In this document: positions 40,984 through 48,584 of the stretch, one piece after another | Layout: each line of letters begins with the position of its first letter | Position numbering within the stretch: the first letter of the stretch is position 1 | Assembly: GCA_002422205.1 (NCBI GenBank) | Contig: DITS01000031.1 | Location: 1 to 64,000, forward strand | From: Alphaproteobacteria bacterium UBA6178 | GTDB lineage: Bacteria; Pseudomonadota; Alphaproteobacteria; Rickettsiales; UBA3002 | Length of the DNA: 64,000 nt | Direction: 5' to 3' | Notes under the pieces: generated by a model | What the model was told of the DNA's origin: nothing | Seen by the model: the letters and a program-made list of their open reading frames with translations, nothing else | Database searches by the model: none | Made by a program: the position numbers and the translations under genes

Positions 40984-42873
40984 CTATCCTTCGCCCTCGA
41001 TGATCCGCGTCGTCACTTCGGCGCTGAGGCTGTTGGCTTGGGCGGCAACCAGAATGGTGGCGTCAATCTGTGCGCTCAACAAGGCGTAGATGGTCGATTC
41101 GCTGGCAATATCCGTATCCGCCAAAACACCCCGCGCGGCGGTAATATTCTGCATACTGCTCATAGTGTTGCTGCTCATAATATCCGAGCTGGCCTGCTTC
41201 GATCCCACATTCGCGCGCCTTGCTGTAATATAATCCACCGCATGCAACACGCTCTCAAAGGCCGCAGCAGCTTTGGCGTCTGTATTCAGGCTCATCGTAT
41301 CGGTGCCATACAGGCTCACCTCGTCATAGGTGCCCATATTCACGCTGAGCACATCTGCCTTAGCCGAACCGGCGGGGAAATTAAATAAACCTTTCGGGTC
41401 AAGGGTGAGGGTTACTTTATGCGGCAGCACAAAACTGCTGCCCACCAAAATCTCCATCTCTAAGGTAAGCGTAATCGGATCATCACCCAAGCCAGTGATA
41501 TCGTTAAGCGTGATTTCTCCGGTCATGTCATTGACCTTCAGCAGCTCTCTGCCGGAACCGCCAATGACCCTATACTGAATCGACTTATTACCCGCATCGG
41601 CCACAAATTGGGCGATAACGGTATCCGTTTCGAATCCATCAATAGTACGTTCTTCCATGCGGATACCTGGGGGATAGGCTTTGAATGGGTGCGTGCTAGC
41701 AAGCTCACCTTCGATACCCCACTTATGCGCCAGATAGCCTTCCATAAACAACTGCTCATCCAGATTAAGCGCCCGCTCGAAGGCAAAGAATTCGGCAATA
41801 TTACCCGTCAGCTCATCACCACTCGTCTGATCATCACCCAATACAAAGCTGTTGGAGCTATCACGTGTGGAAATAGTCGTATCAAGCGAGGGCAAGCCAT
41901 TGAGGTTGCCGGTCACATCCGTATCATTATGGATCGTACTGATAACCGTAAACTGCCCATAATCAATTGTGCCGGTGAAGGGCCGGAATTCATTGACGGT
42001 GGTAAAATCATAATATTGCGGATTGGTGCCCTCTAAAAACCATGCATTGCGTGACCCTTCCGCCGCAGAGCCATAATCAAACAACGCTTCACGCGTGGCG
42101 CCACCACCGGTGCGGTTAAATACGCTGAATACGGTCAGCTGTTTGCCAATGGCAGGTACCGTGCCCAGCATCCGGTCATTTGCCCCGTCAAACTGCAAAA
42201 TCCCCAAGTCATTCTGCGCATTATAAACGTAAGTCGGGCGCTCTGCCGCATTGGTTTGGCTTAGGTTATTCTGTGCAATGCTCTTATCAAGCACGGTAGC
42301 CACGCTGCCGCTAAATAAAGGGTCACGCGCATTGCGGCCCGCCGCATCCAGCACCGTATCCATATCTCCCGCATCCACCCATAAAATAATATCGTCAATC
42401 AAATCAGGAGAAAAAGTAATATCTTGTGATTTGAAGGTCACAGCCGAAGGCTGCTGCGGAAACAATGGCAGGCCATTAAAATTTGTGTTTTTCAATATGC
42501 GTGATACTTCCGCGCGCAAGGCTTGAAATTCGATATCTAAAAAGCCCCGCTCGGCACCGGTGAGCACGCCACTTCCTGCTTGCACTGCCAATGCCTGCAT
42601 ACGGTTAAGCGCGCTGTCAATTTCGCTGAGAGCGCCGCTGGCTACTTGCAAGAGGCTGCTGGCTTGCGACAAATTGGCTATCGCCGAGCGAGACGTAGTC
42701 AATGATGTATTCATACGCGTGGATATCGACATGGCCGCCACATCATCCGCTGCGCGCTGAATGCGCACGCCAGACGCCAGACGCCCTACTGATAACGCGT
42801 GCTTAGACGCGCTACGCCGCAGTGATGCTGCCAACAACCCGAAATTTGGTCTGAGTGATACCAACTCGCTCAC
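40984..42873 (-). CDS. Flagellin with an inserted LamG/ConA-like domain
   Basis: Flagellin forms the flagellar filament. The N-terminus (about 1-140: ALSVGRLASGVRIQRAADDV, then ILKNTNFNGLPLF) and the C-terminus (about 540-629: TAARGVLADTDIASESTIYA, then AQANSLSAEV) are clear D0/D1 parts. Between them lies an insert of about 390 residues. Its first part (about 150-395) has GILQFDGANDRMLGT and ends in EGYLAHKWGIEGELASTHPF, typical of LamG/ConA-like sandwiches. The second (about 400-500) resembles a cadherin-like beta module. The start is GTG with AAGAAGGTGGG upstream. The outer filament surface may bind glycans. Confidence 0.9.
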   Translation of the reverse strand: MSELVSLRPNFGLLAASLRRSASKHALSVGRLASGVRIQRAADDVAAMSISTRMNTSLTTSRSAIANLSQASSLLQVASGALSEIDSALNRMQALAVQAGSGVLTGAERGFLDIEFQALRAEVSRILKNTNFNGLPLFPQQPSAVTFKSQDITFSPDLIDDIILWVDAGDMDTVLDAAGRNARDPLFSGSVATVLDKSIAQNNLSQTNAAERPTYVYNAQNDLGILQFDGANDRMLGTVPAIGKQLTVFSVFNRTGGGATREALFDYGSAAEGSRNAWFLEGTNPQYYDFTTVNEFRPFTGTIDYGQFTVISTIHNDTDVTGNLNGLPSLDTTISTRDSSNSFVLGDDQTSGDELTGNIAEFFAFERALNLDEQLFMEGYLAHKWGIEGELASTHPFKAYPPGIRMEERTIDGFETDTVIAQFVADAGNKSIQYRVIGGSGRELLKVNDMTGEITLNDITGLGDDPITLTLEMEILVGSSFVLPHKVTLTLDPKGLFNFPAGSAKADVLSVNMGTYDEVSLYGTDTMSLNTDAKAAAAFESVLHAVDYITARRANVGSKQASSDIMSSNTMSSMQNITAARGVLADTDIASESTIYALLSAQIDATILVAAQANSLSAEVTTRIIEGEG

Positions 42874-42934
42874 CGTATCCCACCTTCTTATTGATTTCTT
42901 TAGGGATCGCCTACAATTTCTAGACCAATACCAG

Positions 42935-42960
42935 ATAAAGGCAGGAACACAAAGACTTTA
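42935..42960 (-). promoter_or_regulatory. Weak sigma-28-like promoter of the flagellin gene
   Basis: On the minus strand TAAA is followed after 14 bp by GCCTTTAT, close to the flagellar consensus TAAA-N15-GCCGATAA but with a short spacer and two -10 mismatches. It lies about 60 bp before the start codon. Confidence 0.3.
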
Positions 42961-43006
42961 AGATACTATGAGAGAATAGCTATACGAAGGCGCTGATAAA
43001 ACGATG

Positions 43007-43690
43007 TCATATTAACCCGTGGCTTTTAAAGGAGTAATGCCCACGCTGACTGATAATAATATGATCATGCACCGGAATGCTCACCGCCATGGCGGCTTGC
43101 ACAATTTTTTCCGTCATTTCAATATCAGCCTTCGACGGCGTCGGGTCACCGCTGGGGTGGTTATGCACCAAAATAATGGCACTCGCACCCAACTCCAATG
43201 CGCGCTTCACCACCTCGCGCGGATAAACAGGTGTGTGATCCACCGTGCCTTTTTGCTGTTCTTCATCGGCGAGCAACGCGTTTTTATGGTTCAAAAACAA
43301 AATGCGGAATGACTCCACCTTTTTATTCGCCATCACCAGCTTGCAATAATCCAGCAATGCCGTCCATGACTGGATAATCGGGCGCTCGGTCATTTCGGCC
43401 CGCACCAGCCGCTGCGCGGCTAGCTCCACCGCCTTAATACAGCAAATCACGGCCTCTCCAACCTCGTCAATTTTTTGCAGCTCTGTGGCTTCTGCATGTA
43501 ACACTTTGTCAAAGCTGCCAAAATGTTTGATTAAACGCTTGGCCAGAGGCTTCACATCGCCACGTGGACGCGCGCCGAACAAAATCAATTCAAGCAACTC
43601 ATAATCCGGCAGATGCTCGCCGCCGGGTTGCAAAAACCGCTCACGCAACCGTTGGCGATGGCCTAAATGATAGCTTTCATCCGCTGGCAT
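43007..43690 (-). CDS. radC: RadC/MPN-domain JAMM protein
   Basis: RadC proteins carry a JAMM metal site; their role is unclear despite the DNA-repair name. The motif HNHPSGDPTPSKAD is complete, preceded by VYPREVVKRALELGASAIIL. An N-terminal helix-hairpin-helix-like region (LPDYELLELILFGARPRGDV, then KIDEVGEAVICCIKAVELA) is typical. The frame runs open to 44197, but that stretch is basic and Trp/Arg-rich and overlaps the divergent pentapeptide gene; the start at 43690 (MPADESYHLGHRQRLRERF) fits the family at 227 residues. Confidence 0.94.
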   Translation of the reverse strand: MPADESYHLGHRQRLRERFLQPGGEHLPDYELLELILFGARPRGDVKPLAKRLIKHFGSFDKVLHAEATELQKIDEVGEAVICCIKAVELAAQRLVRAEMTERPIIQSWTALLDYCKLVMANKKVESFRILFLNHKNALLADEEQQKGTVDHTPVYPREVVKRALELGASAIILVHNHPSGDPTPSKADIEMTEKIVQAAMAVSIPVHDHIIISQRGHYSFKSHGLI

Positions 43691-43797
43691 AAAGCATGCA
43701 CTCCCCTCAGGGCATAATTTATGCGGAAAGCCTCGCACAAACACAATGAAAATTGTGTCTTGCAAAAATACGGTTATCCGCTCAAAACTAGCAAGGC

Positions 43798-44994
43798 ATG
43801 GACACCGCAACCGCACATAAGCCCAGCCCCCTAAAGTTGGACGAACTAAGGCTTGTCGCTGACGCGCATTTGCAATGGTTGCAAAGCGAGGGCAGGGACG
43901 GGCGACGCGCCAACCTGTCAGGTCAGGATTTAAGCGGACTGGATTTGCAGGGCATTTACCTACCCGAAGCAAATTTGCGCGGTGCCACGCTGGTGGGCAC
44001 CAATTTTTCGCAAGCTGATTTGCAGGGGGCGGATTTTTCGCAATCCATCCTCGAGCGCACCAATTTCCGCCAAACGAAGTTAGAAGGTGCCAACTTCTCG
44101 CGCGCCGAAGCGTTTTGCGCCTATTTTGATCACGCCTCGATGGTCGACGCCAATTTTTCACACGCGAATTTAAAAGAGGCCAGCCTGCGCGGCGCACAAC
44201 TAACCGGCGTCAAATTCCGTGAGGCCAGCGTGATGGGCGCTAATTTCAGCGGCGCAAATTTGCAGCAAGCGGTATTGCGCGATCTCAATGCGAGTGAAGC
44301 TGTATTTAACGGCGCTGACATGACACAAACCGATTGCCGTGACGCGAATCTGAACTTCGCCCGCTTTAAGGACACCATTCTACAGGAAACCAACCTGCGT
44401 GGTGCCAGCATGGACAATGTGGTGTTCACCGATACCGATTTTTCCTATGCGATAGATCTGGAGCAACGCTACCAGTCGCAATCCATCGAATCGGAAAAGC
44501 AAAGTATTCAGAAAGAAATGGATAACATCCAGAAAAGCCGTGACGAAGTAGCACAATACGAACTGAATGTGAAAAGACAGAAAAAAGATTTAATCAATAA
44601 ACGCCGTGTCATCGCGAGCCTCAACGAGTTGGAAGGCGAGGTGAGCGAATCATTAGTAAAATATATGCGGCAATTCCGCTTTATTGCTATTTTCTGGTTT
44701 GTCGTGGTGGCCGCCTTTGCCACGATTATGTTCTATCAGGTCTCGCGAATCGGTCATGAAAACCTCAATCTGCTGGAAATAGCCGTGGTATTGTTCATTT
44801 TGGTGAGCGTATTAGGCGCGCATATTTTTTCAGCGGTTATTGCATTGGCTGTGGCTAAGCGCTTCGCTCGCTATGTAAGGCTACGCCAAGAAAAACTTGA
44901 AAGCAGCAAACTCACAGATGAAGATGAATTGAGCATGGCCACCTATGGGTCGCAGCAGGATCAGCCTTCCATTCCTCCCACCACCTATTTATAA
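43798..44994 (+). CDS. Pentapeptide-repeat protein with coiled coil and two membrane helices
   Basis: Residues about 35-220 are A(D/N)LxX-type pentapeptide repeats (ANLSGQDLSGLDLQG, ANFSGANLQQA), forming a right-handed beta-helix. A coiled coil follows (about 225-285: SEKQSIQKEMDNIQKSRDEV), then two membrane helices (about 297-320 and 325-355), and a soluble tail. Function unknown; the shape suggests a membrane-anchored cytoplasmic scaffold. It is divergent from radC. Confidence 0.88.
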   Translation: MDTATAHKPSPLKLDELRLVADAHLQWLQSEGRDGRRANLSGQDLSGLDLQGIYLPEANLRGATLVGTNFSQADLQGADFSQSILERTNFRQTKLEGANFSRAEAFCAYFDHASMVDANFSHANLKEASLRGAQLTGVKFREASVMGANFSGANLQQAVLRDLNASEAVFNGADMTQTDCRDANLNFARFKDTILQETNLRGASMDNVVFTDTDFSYAIDLEQRYQSQSIESEKQSIQKEMDNIQKSRDEVAQYELNVKRQKKDLINKRRVIASLNELEGEVSESLVKYMRQFRFIAIFWFVVVAAFATIMFYQVSRIGHENLNLLEIAVVLFILVSVLGAHIFSAVIALAVAKRFARYVRLRQEKLESSKLTDEDELSMATYGSQQDQPSIPPTTYL

Positions 44995-45067
44995 CCGATA
45001 TACTTGCCCCTACTTGTCCTTTAACGGCATAAAAGCTATGCTGAATGAATAATAACAAGGTTAAAAC

Positions 45068-45613
45068 ATGAATGCTGAATCAATATGCGTCTTTTGCGGC
45101 GCGCAGAATGCGGTACCAAAGGCCCATCTGGAAATGGGAGCAAAGCTAGGCGAAACCATCGCCAAAGCCAAACGTAAGCTGGTATTTGGAGGCGGTGATT
45201 GCGGTGTAATGGGGGCGGTGGCCAATGCCGCGATGCAGGCCAATGGCTTTGTGACAGGGGTTTTCCCCCGCTCATTGCGTGATTTAGAAAAGGAACATCA
45301 AAGGATTAGCGAAATTATCATGGTCGACACCATGCATGAGCGCAAATTCATCATGTATGAAAAATCCGATATTTTTGTTATTATGCCCGGCGGCTTTGGC
45401 ACCATGGATGAATTGTTCGAAATTCTCACATGGAAACAACTTAAATTACATGATAAGCCCATCATAATTTTTAATTACTTAGGATACTGGGATCATCTGG
45501 TAGCGCTTATGGACAACATTATTACAACTGGTTTCGCACGGGAAGAGAACCGTCTGATTTACTCTGTCGTTAATGATCTTGATGCGCTTCTGACTGAACT
45601 GCACATCAAATAA
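45068..45613 (+). CDS. LOG-family cytokinin riboside 5'-monophosphate phosphoribohydrolase-like protein
   Basis: LOG proteins release a base from nucleoside 5'-monophosphates. The 181 residues have ICVFCGAQNAVPKAHLEMG at the N-terminus, LVFGGGDCGVMGAVANAAM, the catalytic region MHERKFIMYEKSDIFVIMPG and the family motif PGGFGTMDELFEILTW. Bacterial members often act on AMP. It ends 8 bp before the next gene, in the same direction. Confidence 0.93.
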   Translation: MNAESICVFCGAQNAVPKAHLEMGAKLGETIAKAKRKLVFGGGDCGVMGAVANAAMQANGFVTGVFPRSLRDLEKEHQRISEIIMVDTMHERKFIMYEKSDIFVIMPGGFGTMDELFEILTWKQLKLHDKPIIIFNYLGYWDHLVALMDNIITTGFAREENRLIYSVVNDLDALLTELHIK

Positions 45614-45621
45614 CGAGGCGT

Positions 45622-47001
45622 ATGAGCAAAAAAATCGTAATCGGCAAAGAAGAATGGTGCGCATTGCCGGAGCTGGGCCTGCCCGCTATTAAAGCACGGG
45701 TGGACACCGGTGCCAAAACATCATCGCTGCATGCTTTCAATATTCAACCCTTCGAAGAGGACGGCATCAAATTCGTCCATTTCGATATCCATCCGGTGCA
45801 GGATAACCGCAAAATCATCCAGCGTTGCACTGGCCGCGTAGTCGATCGCCGCGAGGTTAAAAGCTCCAGCGGTGATAGCGAACGCCGCCATGTTATTCGC
45901 ACTCCCTTGCGCATCGGCGATGAGGTATGGGATGTCGAAATTACACTAACAAACCGCGACGCCATGGGCTACCGCATGCTGCTGGGCCGCGAAGCAATGA
46001 GCCGTCGCGTGCTGATTGATCCCGATTCGTCATTCTGCCTTGGTGAAATAACGGAGCTGGAAGCGCAAAACCACTACCATGCTTTCGCGCCATCAGCCAA
46101 AGGGCTTAAAATCGTGCTGCTTGCCAGCAATCCTGAGCTGTATTCCAACCGCCGCATCATGGAAGCAGGCGAAGAGCGCGGCCACGACATGCGCTTTGTC
46201 AATGTGCGCAACTGCTATATGAACATCGGCTCCTCCAAGCCCGAAGTACATTACCGTGGTGGCGAAATCCTTGATGATGTCGATGCGGTCATACCGCGCC
46301 TTAAACCCGCTGTTACCTTTTATGGCTGTGCTGTAACCCGCCAGTTTGAATCGATGGGTGCCTTTGTGCTCAATACCTCCGTTGCCATTTCGCGCTCGCG
46401 CGATAAGCTGCGCTCATTGCAAATTCTCGCTGGCGAAAAAGTCGATATGCCACTCACCGGCTTCGCCGATTCGCCACTCGACACGCGTGACCTCATCAAA
46501 ATGGTCGGCGGCGCCCCCGTCGTCGTGAAATTGCTTGAAGGAACGCAAGGCAAAGGCGTGGTGCTGGCCGAAACCAACAAAGCGGCAGAAAGTGTCATCA
46601 ACGCATTCAAAAGCCTGCAGGCAAATATTCTGGTACAGGAATTCGTTAAAGAAGCCGACGGTAAAGACATTCGCTGCTTCGTCATTGACGGCAAAGTAGT
46701 AGGCTCCATGCAGCGTGCCGCCGCTAGCGGCGAATTCCGTGCCAACCTGCATCTGGGCGGCACCGCCAGTTCCGTGCGCATTACCGCGAGCGAGCGAAAA
46801 ATGGCACTCAAAGCCGCCAAAGCGATGGGGCTGAAAGTATCCGGCGTCGATATCATCCGCTCCAGCGGCGGGCCCAAAGTATTGGAGATCAATTCCTCCC
46901 CCGGTCTGGAAGGTATCGAAGATATCACCGGTAAGGATATCGCTGGCATGATGATCGAATCCATCGAACGACATGTCGCGGTGCGTAAGGCATCCGCTTA
47001 A
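45622..47001 (+). CDS. rimK: Fusion of RimB-type zinc-protease-like domain and RimK ATP-grasp ligase
   Basis: Residues about 1-150 form the retropepsin-like 'ATP-dependent zinc protease' domain (LPAIKARVDTGAKTSSLHAF, then GYRMLLGREAMSRRVLIDPD), called RimB in Pseudomonas. Residues about 155-455 are the RimK ATP-grasp enzyme (LRSLQILAGEKVDMPLTGFA, VVVKLLEGTQGKGVVLAE, VLEINSSPGLEGIE), which adds glutamates to ribosomal protein S6. In Pseudomonas they are separate rim genes, so the fusion supports a joint role. It is followed by rlmJ after 2 bp. Confidence 0.92.
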   Translation: MSKKIVIGKEEWCALPELGLPAIKARVDTGAKTSSLHAFNIQPFEEDGIKFVHFDIHPVQDNRKIIQRCTGRVVDRREVKSSSGDSERRHVIRTPLRIGDEVWDVEITLTNRDAMGYRMLLGREAMSRRVLIDPDSSFCLGEITELEAQNHYHAFAPSAKGLKIVLLASNPELYSNRRIMEAGEERGHDMRFVNVRNCYMNIGSSKPEVHYRGGEILDDVDAVIPRLKPAVTFYGCAVTRQFESMGAFVLNTSVAISRSRDKLRSLQILAGEKVDMPLTGFADSPLDTRDLIKMVGGAPVVVKLLEGTQGKGVVLAETNKAAESVINAFKSLQANILVQEFVKEADGKDIRCFVIDGKVVGSMQRAAASGEFRANLHLGGTASSVRITASERKMALKAAKAMGLKVSGVDIIRSSGGPKVLEINSSPGLEGIEDITGKDIAGMMIESIERHVAVRKASA

Positions 47002-47003
47002 CT

Positions 47004-47771
47004 ATGTTGTCTTATCAGCATGCATACCATGCTGGCTGCCGCGCCGATATGCACAAACATGCGGCGCTATGCGTGCTGCTATCCTGTTTGATACAAAAAG
47101 ACAAACCGCTCACCTATATGGAAACCCATGCAGGCCGTGGCCTCTATGATTTATGCAGCGCCGAGGCAGAAAAAACCGGCGAAGCCAAAGCAGGCATCCT
47201 AACGCTCGAATCCACTATTCCTGCTGACCACCCCTACGCTCGTATGTTGCAAACCCATCATACAGCCTATGGTGCCACGTCCTATCCCGGCTCACCTTTC
47301 ATTGCAAAGCAGGTACTGCGTGCATTCGATGTCATGCATCTGATGGAGCTGCATCCGCAGGAATACAAGGCGTTAAAGCAAGCAATGCGTGGCAGTCATA
47401 TTCATAAGCGCGATGGCTATGAAGGCGTATTATCGCTCTCGCCACCCCACCCGCGTCGCGGGGTAGTGCTGATAGACCCCAGCTACGAAGTCAAAAGCGA
47501 ATATCAGAAAGCCGCTGATTTTATTATCATGCTTCACCGCAAATGGCCCGAAGCCGTGATCATGCTATGGTATCCGTTATTACCCACTGCCAATCATAGG
47601 GATATGCTCGGCACCTTGCTTAAGGCTGATTTGCCAAAATGCTGGCACCAGGAAATCACTTGGGCCCCGCAAACGCCCAAAGCTATGCAAGGCAGTGGCT
47701 TAATCATCATCAACACCCCGCACAACGCCGTGGCTACGCTTGATATCAATATCTTGCTAGATACTAACTAA
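47004..47771 (+). CDS. rlmJ: 23S rRNA (adenine(2030)-N6)-methyltransferase
   Basis: RlmJ methylates A2030 of 23S rRNA. The 255 residues start with the family hallmark MLSYQHAYHAGCRADMHKHA and have YMETHAGRGLYDL at the SAM site and GVVLIDPSYEVKSEY, matching the DPPYE catalytic motif with Ser for one Pro. AVIMLWYPLLP and the SGLIIINTP end also fit. It lies directly after the RimB-RimK fusion, so two ribosome-modifying genes are neighbours. Confidence 0.93.
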   Translation: MLSYQHAYHAGCRADMHKHAALCVLLSCLIQKDKPLTYMETHAGRGLYDLCSAEAEKTGEAKAGILTLESTIPADHPYARMLQTHHTAYGATSYPGSPFIAKQVLRAFDVMHLMELHPQEYKALKQAMRGSHIHKRDGYEGVLSLSPPHPRRGVVLIDPSYEVKSEYQKAADFIIMLHRKWPEAVIMLWYPLLPTANHRDMLGTLLKADLPKCWHQEITWAPQTPKAMQGSGLIIINTPHNAVATLDINILLDTN

Positions 47772-47844
47772 TGCTGCCCCTTCATTGTTTATTAATATTT
47801 TTCTCATAAAATGGAGATGCAACTTAAAAAGTTAGAGGCAGCGT

Positions 47845-48582
47845 ATGATTACCGAAAATTCCATTGAAATTTCATACGAAAATATACCAGCCATTGCTGC
47901 CCGTACCTTGGAGCATATTAAGGATAATCCTGCTTTGGCAACACTGGGAAGGCCGATTCCCACGCAGGCTGAATTAGAGACGAAGCTGAATGGCTTTCTG
48001 GACGCAATAGCGCCACACACAGACAGAATGAAAAGGGACTTTAATCAGGAAGGGCTTTTGGTAACGGATGCTATGTTTGAAAATTACTTCGAGAAAAAGC
48101 CTTCACCTGCTTCTCCGGGTTCTTTTTCTTTATCACATAAATTTCCTGCGCCAGTGCTGGCCATTATGAGTAAAGAGGAGCTAACAGCGGTCTGGCTGCA
48201 CGAACAAGGCCATGATTTGCTGAACCATTCTGCCCGACTTCCGCAGGAAAATACGCCGGAGACACGAAAAGCCATGGAATGCGAGGCAGACCATCTCTCC
48301 AACCATTATTCTGGCAACCCGGAGATGATGGCTGATGCGCTTAAAATATTCTCCAAAATTGCACGCTCGTATGGTCATCCGGCACCTGCGTCTCACGAGC
48401 CTGCTGCTTCCGGTGTTCACCCATCGCAAGATGAACGAACAGGAAACATAACCGCAAGGCTTAATCAGGCGCAGATCAGGCCGGGCGAAATCAAATTCGA
48501 TGCGTCCTGCAATGGCACATTGATGGAATTAGCTCCCTTAGCTACCGACAAAACTGTCACCGAGCCTTTACACCATAAATAA
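47845..48582 (+). CDS. Putative HExxH metallopeptidase
   Basis: The 245 residues contain AVWLHEQGHDLLNHS with a zinc-binding HExxH site, followed about 30 residues later by ECEADHLSNHYS, the Glu-containing third-ligand motif of M48-like peptidases, and MMADALKIF. There is no signal peptide, membrane helix or recognisable partner. The rest is low in conservation and I cannot place it in a named family. AGAGG lies before the ATG. Confidence 0.7.
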   Translation: MITENSIEISYENIPAIAARTLEHIKDNPALATLGRPIPTQAELETKLNGFLDAIAPHTDRMKRDFNQEGLLVTDAMFENYFEKKPSPASPGSFSLSHKFPAPVLAIMSKEELTAVWLHEQGHDLLNHSARLPQENTPETRKAMECEADHLSNHYSGNPEMMADALKIFSKIARSYGHPAPASHEPAASGVHPSQDERTGNITARLNQAQIRPGEIKFDASCNGTLMELAPLATDKTVTEPLHHK

Positions 48583-48584
48583 AC

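Noticed and set aside
43691..44197. N-terminal extension of the radC frame by about 170 residues
   Set aside because: The extension is rich in Arg, Trp and Pro, has no family similarity and overlaps the divergent pentapeptide-repeat gene; it mirrors that gene's repeats in antisense.
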